The notes under the pieces are model-generated. The model saw nothing but the letters and a program-made list of their open reading frames with translations. It was not told where the DNA came from and did not search any database. Shown one piece after another: positions 9,292 to 18,598 of a stretch of 64,000 nucleotides of DNA; positions within the stretch are counted from its first letter, which is position 1, and each line of letters starts with the position of its first letter. The stretch is from Deltaproteobacteria bacterium (GTDB taxonomy: Bacteria; Desulfobacterota; Binatia; Binatales; Binataceae). Location: assembly GCA_021794015.1 (NCBI GenBank), contig JAJYRQ010000009.1, forward strand, positions 34,693-98,692, given 5' to 3'. Position numbers and translations under genes: made by a program.

Positions 9292-9608
9292 AGCGTTTCC
9301 TGTACCCGAATCGCTCCGGCTGCAGGCCCCATTTAAAAGGCTACCGCATCGCCAAAGCTGTCACAAACGGCTCGGCGACGGTGCGTCTTGCAAGGACCAG
9401 TGCTGCCCCCTATGGCTCGACCGAGCGGCTGCAGGCCATGATACCGGCGTGGCGCGCCTAGGACCGCAAACTCCCCGACTGCCGACTGTCGCCTGACCCT
9501 CATCGGAAAACACGCCGGACCGACTCAGCAAGCGGCGGCGCCGAACCCGCCGGCCTGACCCGAGCCACCCCTACCTCATGCTAACGGGTTTGTGCCATTG
9601 CGGCAACG
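9292..9608. other. Non-coding gap where clpP would be expected
   Basis: 317 bases between tig and clpX. No frame on either strand shows the ClpP catalytic patterns (serine in a SMAA-like context, histidine in a QPxGG-like context) and the gap is only half the length of clpP. No clear terminator or promoter was recognised; it may hold a clpX promoter. Confidence 0.6.
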
Positions 9609-10970
9609 TCAGATGGGGTCAGCCGGGGCCGGCGCGGGCCTGTCTGCCGGCGCCTGCGATGGCGCGGGGGGGTCGGCGCCGCCCGGCCTCAGCAGCGCGT
9701 CCAGCGCCTTTTCCCGGCGCATCGCGCCACGCAAGCGGGCGCGGTTCTCCTCCCGTGCGTAGTAATCAGCCACCGCCTGGCGCTCGCGTCCGGCGGCTCG
9801 CACGATCTCGGCTACCCGCCCTGCCAGCTCGTCGTCACTTACCTCGACATTCAACTCGCGCGCCAGGGCGTCCACGATCAGCGCGCGGCGCGCCTGTTTC
9901 TCGGCCTGCGACCGCAGTTCGCCTTGGCGCTCCGGAGCGATGGCGGTGGCGTCTGCGGCTGGCTGGCGGGCTTGTTCGCGGTCCTCAGCCTGCTGCTCGC
10001 GCTCGCGCACCAGCACGGCCAGCTCCATCTCGACCAGCGATTCGGGCAGCTCGACCGGGTTGCGCTCGACGATGCGGTCCAGCAACTCCAGCCGCGCGCG
10101 AGAGAGGGCCGCGGCCTCTGCCTGCTCGGCCAGCCGTTGGCGCGTGGCCGCGCGCAGTTCCGCCACGCTCTGGTAGGCGCCGAGGTCGCGGGCGAAGGCG
10201 TCGTCGAGTTCGGGAAGCTCGCGCCCAAACAGCTCGTTGACCTCGACCGACCAGGCGACAGTTTTGCCCGCCAGCGCCGCCACCGGATGGCCGGCGGGGT
10301 GGCTCATGACTCGCTCAAACGGCTGGTTGCGCTGCGCGCCGGTGAGCAGGTCTGCCAGGTCGGCGGGCAGAGCCGTTGGCGAAACCTCGATAAGCTTCGG
10401 CTCGGACCCGAAACCGGGCAGCGGTTTGTCCCCGACCCGCGCCTCCAGCCTGGCCAGGACGAAATCTCCGGGCTCGACACTCTCGCGGCCTTGCACCTTT
10501 CTCAGCGTTGCCTGGCGCTGCCTCAGTTCCAGCAGTGCCGCCTCGACCTCCTGTTCGGCGGGCTGCGCCGCCTCGAGCGTTACGTTGAGGTCGCGATAAT
10601 CCTTAAGCGCGATCTCGGGCATCACGTCGAACACGGCGCTGAAACGCAAGCCGTCGGCCAGCGCGGCCTGTTCGGTGATGATCTGCGGTGCGGCAACCGG
10701 CTGCAGGCCGACCTCTTTTAGCGCCTTGTCGGTGTACTCCCTGATGAGCTGCGCGGTCACGTCGGCCCGCACCTGGTCGCCGAAGAAGCGCTGGATGAGC
10801 TTTTGCGGCACGCGGCCGGGGCGGAAGCCCTTGAGGCGTACGGTCCGTCTCAATTCGTCGTAGGCCGAGCTAAGTTTTTGCGCCACTTCCTCGCGTCCGA
10901 GGTCAACGATGACTCGCCGGCGCAGGGTTGAGGCGGATTCATTTGAGGCGGATTCTACTGTCACGTTCAT
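9609..10970 (-). CDS. tig: Trigger factor
   Basis: Ribosome-bound chaperone and peptidyl-prolyl isomerase. The N-terminal ribosome-binding domain carries LKGFRPGRVPQKLIQRFFG, the family signature for docking beside the exit tunnel; a PPIase-like domain follows (about 150-245, starting ESVEPGDFVLARLEA), then the helical C-terminal chaperone domain. Length 453 is normal. The C-terminal about 25 residues are Pro/Ala-rich (GGADPPAPSQAPADRPAPAP). First gene of the tig-clpX-lon-hup cluster; hppA is transcribed divergently 258 bases away. Confidence 0.96.
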   Translation of the reverse strand: MNVTVESASNESASTLRRRVIVDLGREEVAQKLSSAYDELRRTVRLKGFRPGRVPQKLIQRFFGDQVRADVTAQLIREYTDKALKEVGLQPVAAPQIITEQAALADGLRFSAVFDVMPEIALKDYRDLNVTLEAAQPAEQEVEAALLELRQRQATLRKVQGRESVEPGDFVLARLEARVGDKPLPGFGSEPKLIEVSPTALPADLADLLTGAQRNQPFERVMSHPAGHPVAALAGKTVAWSVEVNELFGRELPELDDAFARDLGAYQSVAELRAATRQRLAEQAEAAALSRARLELLDRIVERNPVELPESLVEMELAVLVREREQQAEDREQARQPAADATAIAPERQGELRSQAEKQARRALIVDALARELNVEVSDDELAGRVAEIVRAAGRERQAVADYYAREENRARLRGAMRREKALDALLRPGGADPPAPSQAPADRPAPAPADPI

Positions 10971-11228
10971 GGTTCAGCGTCGGGTTCCTCCCCGTTCTTA
11001 CAGGAAAGCACGTGCACGCCGGGAATAAAAGGCGGCCGCCCGGCACGGCCGGCGCGAGGACGCCGGCGGGCCGACCGGTGCTGGACTTTTCGCAGAAAAG
11101 GTCGTAGGCTTACCCGTCGGCCGGTTGGCCCTGTCCGAGCGCGGCACGAAGGCCGCGCCCTCGCGGTGGCTTGCCTGCGAACGTTTGCCTTGGCGCGAGT
11201 CTTTAATAAGTTGGCGGGGAGTTGAGTA

Positions 11229-13508
11229 ATGAGCGAATCGAATATCATTCTGCCGCGGCTTGCCGGCAGCGAAGTCCTAATCCTGTGGCTCGTGCTCTTG
11301 TCGGCGGTTGTCGCGCTGGGCTACGGCCTGTACCTGGTGCGGATCGTGCTGGCGGCGCCGGCCGGGGCGAAATCGCTGGTCGATGTTGCCGAGGCGATCG
11401 AAGAAGGCGCGATGGCCTACCTCAAGCGCCAGGTTCGCACGATGCGCTGGTTCGTCCTGGTGATAACAATCGGGCTGTTCGTGATGTACCGCAGGGTTTA
11501 TCCCGGCTGGACCCTGCCGCTGGGGATCGCGCTGGCCTTCTTGATGGGCGTGAGCGCCTCGTACGGCGCCGGCTTTGTCGGCATGTGGCTGGCGGTCAGG
11601 GGCAACGTGCGCAGCGCCAACGCCGCGCTGGGCAGTTTCAAGAACGCCATGGAGTTGGCCTTTAAGGCGGGCGGCGTCTCCGGGATGTTCACCGTCGGGC
11701 TGGGCCTTTTGGGCGCGACCATCATCTTTCTCATTTTCCAGGAGAATGCGATGAAGGTGCTGGTCGGTTTCGGCTTCGGCGGGTCGCTGGCCGCCTTGTT
11801 CATGCGGGTGGGCGGCGGAATCTACACCAAGGCGGCCGACGTCGGCGGCGACCTGGTCGGCAAGGTTGAGGCGGGCATTCCCGAGGACGATCCGCGCAAC
11901 GCGGCAACCATCGCCGACAACGTGGGCGACAACGTCGGCGACTGCGCCGGGATGGCGGCCGACGTTTTCGAGTCGTACGAGGTGACGCTGGTGGCGGCGA
12001 TCATCCTGGCGGCCTATGCGCTGAACGACGCCCAGTTCACCGCGATGTACGGCGCTTTTGCCGGCGGCTTTGCGCTCAAGCTCATCATTTTCGCGCTGAT
12101 TTTGCGGGCGGTCGGGGTGTTCTCCTCGATCCTGGGCATAATGGCGGTGCGGGTGCCGGCGGGCAGCGCGATGCGCGACCCGATGCGGCCGATAAACGTC
12201 GGCTATGTGACCTCGGCGGTCACCTCGGTGATCGGCTTTTTCGTGGTGAATTACTTTTACCTTACCGATCCTCATACCGGGGCGCCCGACTGGCGCTTCG
12301 CCTTTGCCGCCACGCTGGGGATCGTTCTGGCCGTGGTGACGCTCTGGCTGACCAACTATTTCACCCATCCGGATCGCGGCCCGGTTACCGAGACGGCCTG
12401 GGCGGCGCGCACCGGACCGGCCACGCTTTTGCTTTCCGGGATGGCCGAGGGACTCGAGTCTTCGGTCTGGGCGCTGCTGATGATCGCGCTAGCCATCATG
12501 GGCGCGATGGTCATCTTTCGCGGTTCGCTTGCCCTGCAGTTTTACGGCATCGCGCTTACCGGCCTGGGCCTTTTGACCACCACCGGGTTCATCCTGGCGA
12601 TGGACACCTACGGCCCGATAACCGACAACGCCCACGGCATCTTCGAAATGGGCGGCATCCACCAGGAAGAGGCCTCGCGCACGCTTTCCTGGATGGACGC
12701 GATCGGCAACACCACCAAGGCGCTGACCAAGGGGCTGGCGATTGCGACGGCCGTGATTGCCGCGGTTTCGCTCTTCCGTTCGTTCATCGATGAGGCGCAC
12801 CTGGGCGAGCTTGGCGTGCAGATCAATATGCCCACGGTCTTTGTCGGGTTGATGATCGGCGGTGCGGTGCCGTTTCTGTTCAGTTCGTTTGCCATCAAGG
12901 CGGTCAGCCGCGCTGCCTACCAGGTGGTGCTCGAAGTGCGCAACCAGTTCAAGCTTCATCCCGGCATCATGGAAGGCAAGGAGAAGCCGGATTACGGCCG
13001 CTGCGTCGATATCGTGACGGCGACGGCCCAGAAGGAGCTGCTGGGCCCGGGCATTCTGGCGGTCTTCTCGCCGCTGCTGGTCGCTTTCGGACTGGGAGCG
13101 GGAGCACTGGGAGGTTTTCTCGGCGGCACCATCCTGACCGGCCAGCTCCTTGCGGTCTTCATGGCCAACACCGGGGCCAATTGGGATAACGCCAAGAAAA
13201 AGATCGAAGACGGCTTTCTGGGCGGCAAGGGCACCGAGGTCCACAAGGCCGCGGTCGTGGGAGACACGGTCGGCGATCCGTTCAAGGACACTGCGGGTCC
13301 GGCGCTCAACCCGATGATTAAGGTCATGAACCTGGTCGCGATTCTGGCCGCGCCGTTTACGCCCGCCTCGATCTCGCACCCGACCGCCGGCCGGATCGTC
13401 GTGGTCCTGCTCTCCATCGCGCTCTTGGCGATCGCCGTTGCGTTTTCCAAGCGCGGCTCGATTGCCGACGAGCAGGGGAGCGAGCAGCGGGCCCGGGTCG
13501 CCGCCTGA
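11229..13508 (+). CDS. hppA: Membrane-bound proton-translocating pyrophosphatase (K+-independent type)
   Basis: Integral membrane enzyme with about 16 helices that couples pyrophosphate hydrolysis to proton pumping, saving energy from biosynthetic PPi. The acidic pyrophosphate/Mg site is complete: DVGGDLVGKVEAGIPEDDPR (from D204) followed by NVGDNVGDCAGMAADVFES, and C-terminally KAAVVGDTVGDPFKDTAGPA. The subtype marker reads GNTTKALTKG with Lys497; in this family Lys at this position marks the K+-independent class, whereas Ala marks the K+-dependent class. 759 residues, full length. GGGGAG precedes the ATG. Stands alone, divergent from tig. Confidence 0.97.
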   Translation: MSESNIILPRLAGSEVLILWLVLLSAVVALGYGLYLVRIVLAAPAGAKSLVDVAEAIEEGAMAYLKRQVRTMRWFVLVITIGLFVMYRRVYPGWTLPLGIALAFLMGVSASYGAGFVGMWLAVRGNVRSANAALGSFKNAMELAFKAGGVSGMFTVGLGLLGATIIFLIFQENAMKVLVGFGFGGSLAALFMRVGGGIYTKAADVGGDLVGKVEAGIPEDDPRNAATIADNVGDNVGDCAGMAADVFESYEVTLVAAIILAAYALNDAQFTAMYGAFAGGFALKLIIFALILRAVGVFSSILGIMAVRVPAGSAMRDPMRPINVGYVTSAVTSVIGFFVVNYFYLTDPHTGAPDWRFAFAATLGIVLAVVTLWLTNYFTHPDRGPVTETAWAARTGPATLLLSGMAEGLESSVWALLMIALAIMGAMVIFRGSLALQFYGIALTGLGLLTTTGFILAMDTYGPITDNAHGIFEMGGIHQEEASRTLSWMDAIGNTTKALTKGLAIATAVIAAVSLFRSFIDEAHLGELGVQINMPTVFVGLMIGGAVPFLFSSFAIKAVSRAAYQVVLEVRNQFKLHPGIMEGKEKPDYGRCVDIVTATAQKELLGPGILAVFSPLLVAFGLGAGALGGFLGGTILTGQLLAVFMANTGANWDNAKKKIEDGFLGGKGTEVHKAAVVGDTVGDPFKDTAGPALNPMIKVMNLVAILAAPFTPASISHPTAGRIVVVLLSIALLAIAVAFSKRGSIADEQGSEQRARVAA

Positions 13509-13787
13509 AGCGGGCAAGCAGCCGCGAGCCCGCCAGCCAGCACTACGCGGGCTGGGGAGCCCGACTTGAGAGCGGATGCGGGGCGCTCAGACTGTGGGAT
13601 GCGCCGCGTGGGCAACGGCACCGACCGCGGCGCCAGAGTTCCAGGCTCAAGCCGGGTTGCGGCGTGAGGCCCGCCCCTCTTCTTTTTTGCGACCGCTGGT
13701 TCTGACAGCCTAAGGCTGGCGCTTGCGCCGGCCTTCCGGACGACAGCCGTGGCTGCGTGCAAGAATTCAGAGCTGCGGGGTAAGACC

Positions 13788-14651
13788 ATGGAGATCGCCT
13801 GGATCGGAACGGGGATCATGGGCGCGCCGATGGCGCGCCGTCTGCTCGCAGCCGGTCATCGGCTGCGGGTCTATAACCGCACCGCGGCCAGGGCTCAGGC
13901 GCTTGCCGGCGCAGGCGCAGTCGTCGCCTCAAGCGCGGCCGAGGCGGCGCGCGGCGCCGAGTTCGTCTTCATCATGGTGCCCGATACGGCGGACGTCGAG
14001 GCGGTCGCCGCCGGCATCCGGCCGGTGCTCAGCCCGGGGCAGCTTGTGGTCGACATGAGCACGGTGGCGCCGGCCGCCGAGCGCCGGATCGCCGAAGAGC
14101 TCAAGCCGCTCGGCGTCGAATACCTCGACGCGCCGGTTTCCGGCGGCGATAAGGGCGCGGTCGAGGGCACGCTCACCATTATGGTTGGGGCAAGCCTGCC
14201 GGGGTTTGCGCGCGTCGAGCCGCTGCTGGCCTGTCTTGGCCGGCGTATCACGCACATGGGCCCGGTCGGCGCGGGACAAACCACCAAGCTGGCAAACCAG
14301 ATCGCCGTTGCCTTGACGCTGCAGGCGGCCGCCGAGGCCCTGCTGCTGGCAAAGAGCGGCGGCCTTGATCCGGCCCGCGTGCTGGACGCGATCGGCGCCG
14401 GCGCCGCGGCCTCGTGGCAACTGAGCAATCTCGGTCCCAAAATAATCGACCGGGATTATCGGCCCGGCTTCTTTATCAAGCTAATGCGCAAGGACCTGAG
14501 ACTGGTCGGCGAGGCCGCCGCCCAAGGCGGAGTGGCGCTGCCCGGCCACGCGCTGATGACGATGATGTTTAACGCCGCCAGAAGCCTCGGTCACGACGAC
14601 GACGGCACGCAAGCGGTCGCCGCGGCATTGCAGAAGCTAGCCCAGGCTTGA
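13788..14651 (+). CDS. NAD(P)-dependent oxidoreductase, 3-hydroxyisobutyrate dehydrogenase family
   Basis: Beta-hydroxyacid dehydrogenase. The start at 13788 puts the Rossmann motif WIGTGIMGAPMARRLLAAGH at the very N-terminus, as is normal; a longer GTG-initiated frame would add 13 unrelated residues, and a GGGGTAAG site lies before the ATG. Further signatures are YLDAPVSGGDKGA (substrate-binding DxPVSGG) and GAGQTTKLANQI with the catalytic lysine. 287 residues, normal. Related enzymes reduce or oxidise 3-hydroxyisobutyrate, tartronate semialdehyde or succinic semialdehyde; the substrate here cannot be decided. No pathway neighbours. Confidence 0.9.
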   Translation: MEIAWIGTGIMGAPMARRLLAAGHRLRVYNRTAARAQALAGAGAVVASSAAEAARGAEFVFIMVPDTADVEAVAAGIRPVLSPGQLVVDMSTVAPAAERRIAEELKPLGVEYLDAPVSGGDKGAVEGTLTIMVGASLPGFARVEPLLACLGRRITHMGPVGAGQTTKLANQIAVALTLQAAAEALLLAKSGGLDPARVLDAIGAGAAASWQLSNLGPKIIDRDYRPGFFIKLMRKDLRLVGEAAAQGGVALPGHALMTMMFNAARSLGHDDDGTQAVAAALQKLAQA

Positions 14652-14793
14652 GGTTGCGCGCGCGCCCGGCCTTGCCGCCTGCGAAGTCGCCTGCTTTGGC
14701 CGGCTTGGCAGTCCCTTGGGGCAGGTGTCGTGGCGCGCCGGCCGGTTGGTCGCTCGGCGGTCGTCTGCGATAATTGAAAACAGAGGTTGCAAG

Positions 14794-15843
14794 ATGGCCG
14801 ACGATCCGCTGATCGAGGCGGCGCTCGAGGAATTGGGCCGCCTGCCGTTTCCCGGTTACGACGCCGACATCGTCAGCCTCGGCGTGGTTGCGGAAGTGGC
14901 GCGCGGCGCGGCCGGAGGTGTGGTCGTCACCCTTAGGCAGGCTTCGGCGCGGCCGGAGGTGATGCGAGAGCTCGATGGCGCGGTCGAAGGCGCCTTGAGG
15001 CGGCGCCTTGGCGGCGCGGCGGTCGAACTCAAGGTGCAGAGCCTGGCGCCGGAGTTGGGCGAGAAAACCGGCCGCGCCCGGCTCGAAGGAACACGCCACG
15101 TCGTGGCCGTGGCCAGCGGCAAGGGAGGCGTCGGCAAGTCGACGGTGGCGGCCAACCTGGCGCTGGCGCTGAGCGCGCTCGGGGCGCGCACGGGACTGCT
15201 CGACGCGGACATTTACGGTCCGTCGGTGCCGATGCTTTTCGGCGTGGGCGACGCCAAGCCCTCTCAAGCCGGCGGCCAGAATTTTTTCCCGGTGGAGCGC
15301 TACGGAGTCAAGCTCATCTCCATCGGCTTTTTTCTCACCGAGAGGTCGCCGGTCATCTGGCGCGGACCGCTGGTGGCGGGCGCAGTGCAGCAGTTTCTCA
15401 AGGACACGCTGTGGGGCACGCAGGACTTCCTGCTGGTCGACCTGCCGCCTGGCACGGGCGACGCCCAGCTCACCCTGGCGCAGCAGGTGGCGCTCGACGG
15501 CGTGGTGATCGTTACCACGCCCCAGGAGGTGGCGCTGCTGGATGCGCGGCGCGCACTGGCGATGTTCCGGCAGGTGCATTGCCCGCTGCTCGGGGTGATC
15601 GAGAACATGAGCGATTTCGTTTGTCCCCAGTGCGGCGAAAGCGAGGCGCTGTTCGGCAGCGGCGGCGGCGAGCGGCTGGCCCAGAGCGAAGGGACGCGGC
15701 TTCTCGGCCGCGTGCCGCTTTACCCGGAACTATGCGAAGCGGGGGACGCCGGGATGCCGATAACGCTGGCCGACCCGGACCATCCGGCCAGCAAGGCGTT
15801 CGTCGCCATTGCCCGAACGCTGATGGAGACGATTCCCGATTAA
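14794..15843 (+). CDS. mrp: Mrp/ApbC-family iron-sulfur carrier P-loop ATPase
   Basis: Scaffold or carrier ATPase for Fe-S cluster delivery. N-terminal about 90 residues form a MIP18/DUF59-like domain (EELGRLPFPGYDADIVSLGV), followed by the P-loop with deviant Walker A GKGGVGKSTVAANLA, the switch DADIYGPSVPMLFG, LLVDLPPGTGDAQLTLAQQV, and the C-terminal cluster-binding CPQC in NMSDFVCPQCGESEALFG. 349 residues from the chosen ATG at 14794; the frame is open further upstream, but that part is unlike the family. A ferredoxin gene follows, which suits an iron-sulfur role. Confidence 0.95.
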   Translation: MADDPLIEAALEELGRLPFPGYDADIVSLGVVAEVARGAAGGVVVTLRQASARPEVMRELDGAVEGALRRRLGGAAVELKVQSLAPELGEKTGRARLEGTRHVVAVASGKGGVGKSTVAANLALALSALGARTGLLDADIYGPSVPMLFGVGDAKPSQAGGQNFFPVERYGVKLISIGFFLTERSPVIWRGPLVAGAVQQFLKDTLWGTQDFLLVDLPPGTGDAQLTLAQQVALDGVVIVTTPQEVALLDARRALAMFRQVHCPLLGVIENMSDFVCPQCGESEALFGSGGGERLAQSEGTRLLGRVPLYPELCEAGDAGMPITLADPDHPASKAFVAIARTLMETIPD

Positions 15844-15987
15844 GCGCGGTGAGATTGTGGCGGCACGCCGCCCTCTTTGGTATGGTCGAAAAGCGCACCA
15901 GGCCGGGGTCTCAGCGCCTGACAGCGCAGGGCGCTCGCCCTGCTGCCGGCAGACACACCGTGCCGGCGCGCATAGTCGCCCGGTGAG

Positions 15988-16344
15988 ATGGCCACGATAA
16001 TCACCGAAGAATGCATCAATTGCGGCGCTTGCGAGTCGGCGTGTCCCAACACCGCCATCTACCCGGGCGGCAGGCCCTGGGAAATGAACGGCCGGCGCTA
16101 TCCGGCGCTGCAGGAAGACATCTTCTACATCGCTGCCGACAAGTGCAGCGAATGCGTGGGCTTCTTCGACCAGGAGCAGTGCGCGGCGGTCTGCCCGGTC
16201 GACTGCTGCCTTCCCGACCCCGGCCGTCCGGAGGGCGAACCGGTGCTGTTGGAACGGGCCCGGCGACTTCATCCCGGGCGGCCCTTTTCCGAGCCGGCGC
16301 CGTCGCGCTTTGCGCGGTTGCCGGCAGAGGTCCCGCCGCCGTGA
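15988..16344 (+). CDS. 2[4Fe-4S] ferredoxin, YfhL/Allochromatium type
   Basis: Small electron carrier. The first cluster motif is CINCGACESACP; the second is the extended form CSECVGFFDQEQCAAVCPVDC, with about eight residues between the second and third cysteines, typical of Alvin/YfhL-type low-potential ferredoxins. 118 residues with a Pro/Arg-rich C-terminal extension of about 40 residues not seen in the core family. Lies between mrp and coaBC in the same direction, so it may be co-expressed with the Fe-S carrier. Confidence 0.93.
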   Translation: MATIITEECINCGACESACPNTAIYPGGRPWEMNGRRYPALQEDIFYIAADKCSECVGFFDQEQCAAVCPVDCCLPDPGRPEGEPVLLERARRLHPGRPFSEPAPSRFARLPAEVPPP

Positions 16345-16401
16345 GACGGGCCGGCTTTGCGCCGCGCAGCCCCGCGCCGGCCGATCCGAGGGGGTGCCTC
16401 G

Positions 16402-17625
16402 ATGAGCGTTCTCCGCGATAAGACCGTAGTCGTCGGCGTCAGCGGAGGGATCGCCGCGTACAAAGCGGCCGAACTGGTGCGGCTGCTCGTTCGCGCCGGC
16501 GCCAGGGTCAGGGTCATGATGACCCGCGCCGCCCCGCAGTTTATCACCCCGCTTACCCTTCAGACCTTGAGCGGCGCTCCGGTTGCCACCGATGTCCTCA
16601 GCCTGGTCGAGGAGGCACAAATCGGACACATCAGGATCGCGGACAGCGCCGACGCCATCGTAATTGCGCCCGCCAGCGCCGACTTGCTTGCCCGGATGGC
16701 GCTCGGGATGGCCGACGACGTGGTGACCGCGGTGCTGCTTGCCGCCCGCTGCCCGGTGGCGGTCGCCCCGGCCATGAACGTCCACATGTACGAGCATCCG
16801 GCAGTGCGAGAAAATCTCGCGCGCCTGGCGGCCCGGGGCGTGGTCGTCATCGAACCCGAGGAAGGAGAGTTGGCCTGCGGTTACGAGGGCAAGGGTCGGC
16901 TGCCCGACCCTCGCGCAATCGTCGAGGAGGTCGAGCGGATGCTCTCCCGGCACGACCTTGCCGGCGAACGGGTGCTGGTGAGCGCCGGGCCGACGCAGGA
17001 GGCGATCGATCCGGTGCGCTACGTCTCCAACCGCTCGTCGGGCAAGATGGGCTTTGCCCTGGCCGCGGCCGCCTGGCGGCGCGGCGCCTCGGTCAGGCTG
17101 GTCAGCGGGCCGTCGGCGCTGTCCGCGCCGCCAGGCGTCGAGCGTATCGACACGGTGAGCGCGGGCCAGATGCTTTCGGCGGTGGCGGAAAGTTTCTCCT
17201 GGTGTTCCATCCTGGTGATGGCCGCGGCGGTCGCCGACTTCCGCCCCGCCCAGCCGGCCGCGCAAAAGCTTAAGAAAAGCGGCCGCGCAATGACGCTCGA
17301 ACTGGCTCCCGTGGCGGACGAACTGCCGGCCCTTGCGGCCGGCAAAGAGGACCGGCTGATCGTCGGCTTTGCTGCCGAGACACGCGACCTTGAAGCGCAG
17401 GCGCTCGCCAAGCTCGAGCGCAAGCGCCTTGACCTGATTTGCGCCAATGACGTAACAGTGCCCGGCGCCGGCTTTGCGACCGACACCAACGTGGTGACGC
17501 TGCTGGATGCAACCGGGCGCGTGGAACGGCTGCCGCTGCTCTCCAAAGAGGAGGTGGCCGACCGTATTTTCGACCGCGTACTGGAGCTGAAAAACGCCCA
17601 AGGCGCAAGCGCCGCCAACCGCTGA
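16402..17625 (+). CDS. coaBC: Bifunctional phosphopantothenoylcysteine decarboxylase/phosphopantothenate-cysteine ligase
   Basis: Two steps of coenzyme A synthesis. The N-terminal flavin-dependent decarboxylase half (1-185) shows VVVGVSGGIAAYKAAELVRL, the catalytic region GHIRIADSADAIVIAPASAD, the PAMN motif, and the ACGYEGKGRLPDP flap with the catalytic cysteine. The C-terminal ligase half begins with VLVSAGPTQEAIDPVRYVSN and SSGKMGFALA, and ends with the ICANDVTVPGAGFATDTN region. 407 residues from ATG 16402, the normal size; the longer upstream frame lacks homology. 132 bases before the UDG gene. Confidence 0.97.
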   Translation: MSVLRDKTVVVGVSGGIAAYKAAELVRLLVRAGARVRVMMTRAAPQFITPLTLQTLSGAPVATDVLSLVEEAQIGHIRIADSADAIVIAPASADLLARMALGMADDVVTAVLLAARCPVAVAPAMNVHMYEHPAVRENLARLAARGVVVIEPEEGELACGYEGKGRLPDPRAIVEEVERMLSRHDLAGERVLVSAGPTQEAIDPVRYVSNRSSGKMGFALAAAAWRRGASVRLVSGPSALSAPPGVERIDTVSAGQMLSAVAESFSWCSILVMAAAVADFRPAQPAAQKLKKSGRAMTLELAPVADELPALAAGKEDRLIVGFAAETRDLEAQALAKLERKRLDLICANDVTVPGAGFATDTNVVTLLDATGRVERLPLLSKEEVADRIFDRVLELKNAQGASAANR

Positions 17626-17757
17626 CCGGTTTCCAGCCGGCGCCACCGCGGCTTCCAACCCTTGTGCCGGGGCGCGATGGCTTGCGGGCCGAAGCCGCAG
17701 CGGCCGGGGGCCGACCGGGGGCAAGAACGAGCCGCTTGCCGAGGTGGCAACGAATCG

Positions 17758-18591
17758 ATGACTTTGGAGCGCGACCTGCTGCTCGCCTCGATCAGCGACT
17801 ACCTTGAACAGCTTGGCGAGGAAGGGCTGGACGGGCTTGAGACGCGGCCTCAGCCGGCACGGCCGGCAGCGCCGGAAAGCTTCCCGGTGTCGGCCGAGAA
17901 TGCAGGCTCGCCTCGACCCGCAGCCGGCGCCTTGCCGGTATCGCCGGTCTCGGCGCCGGCTGCGGCTGCGGGCTTTTCGGGCGCGCTTTTCAGCCCTTAC
18001 CCCGGCCTTGCCAAGACCTGTACGCTTGAGGAGCTGCGCGAATTCATCGGCGATTGCAAGCGCTGCAAGCTCGCCCAGTATCGAACCCATCTGGTCTTCG
18101 GTACCGGCAACCCGCGCGCCCGGCTGATGTTCGTTGGCGAAGGGCCGGGGGCCGAAGAAGATGCCCAGGGCGAGCCGTTCGTGGGCCGTGCCGGCCGCCT
18201 TCTGACCGACATCATTGAGCGCGGGATGGGCCTCAGAAGGGCCGACGTCTATATCTGCAACGTGATCAAGTGCCGTCCCCCCGAGAACCGCAACCCCGAG
18301 CCCGACGAGGTGGCGGCCTGCCAGCCTTTTTTGGACCGACAGATCGACTTGGTGAGCCCGGAGGTGATCGTTGCGCTCGGAACATTCGCGGCCCAGGCGC
18401 TCTTCAACGAGCGCACGCCGATCAGCCGGATGCGCGGCCAGTGGCGCGAAGTCAGGGGAATCAAGGCAATGCCGACGTTTCATCCCGCCTACCTGTTGCG
18501 CAGTCCTGCCGACAAGCGGCTGGTCTGGATCGATATCCGCGAGGTGATGAAAGTGCTGGGCCTTGTGTCGCCACGCGGCAGCGGGGGATGA
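17758..18591 (+). CDS. Uracil-DNA glycosylase, family 4 (iron-sulfur type)
   Basis: Removes uracil from DNA. The core starts with the iron-sulfur cysteines in [20 protein letters not shown], then the active-site motif [40 protein letters not shown] with another cluster cysteine, and the C-terminal HPAYLLR motif. The first about 90 residues are a low-complexity Pro/Ala/Ser linker that follows a short conserved-looking helix ([18 protein letters not shown]), a common layout of bacterial family-4 enzymes. 277 residues from ATG 17758. The next gene, an NfeD protease, begins 7 bases later. Confidence 0.93.
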   Translation: MTLERDLLLASISDYLEQLGEEGLDGLETRPQPARPAAPESFPVSAENAGSPRPAAGALPVSPVSAPAAAAGFSGALFSPYPGLAKTCTLEELREFIGDCKRCKLAQYRTHLVFGTGNPRARLMFVGEGPGAEEDAQGEPFVGRAGRLLTDIIERGMGLRRADVYICNVIKCRPPENRNPEPDEVAACQPFLDRQIDLVSPEVIVALGTFAAQALFNERTPISRMRGQWREVRGIKAMPTFHPAYLLRSPADKRLVWIDIREVMKVLGLVSPRGSGG

Positions 18592-18598
18592 GCGCGCA

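Noticed and set aside
13509..13787. Small frames between hppA and the dehydrogenase
   Set aside because: No protein-like pattern; TTCTTTTTTG at 13682-13691 lacks a preceding stable stem, so it was not called a terminator.
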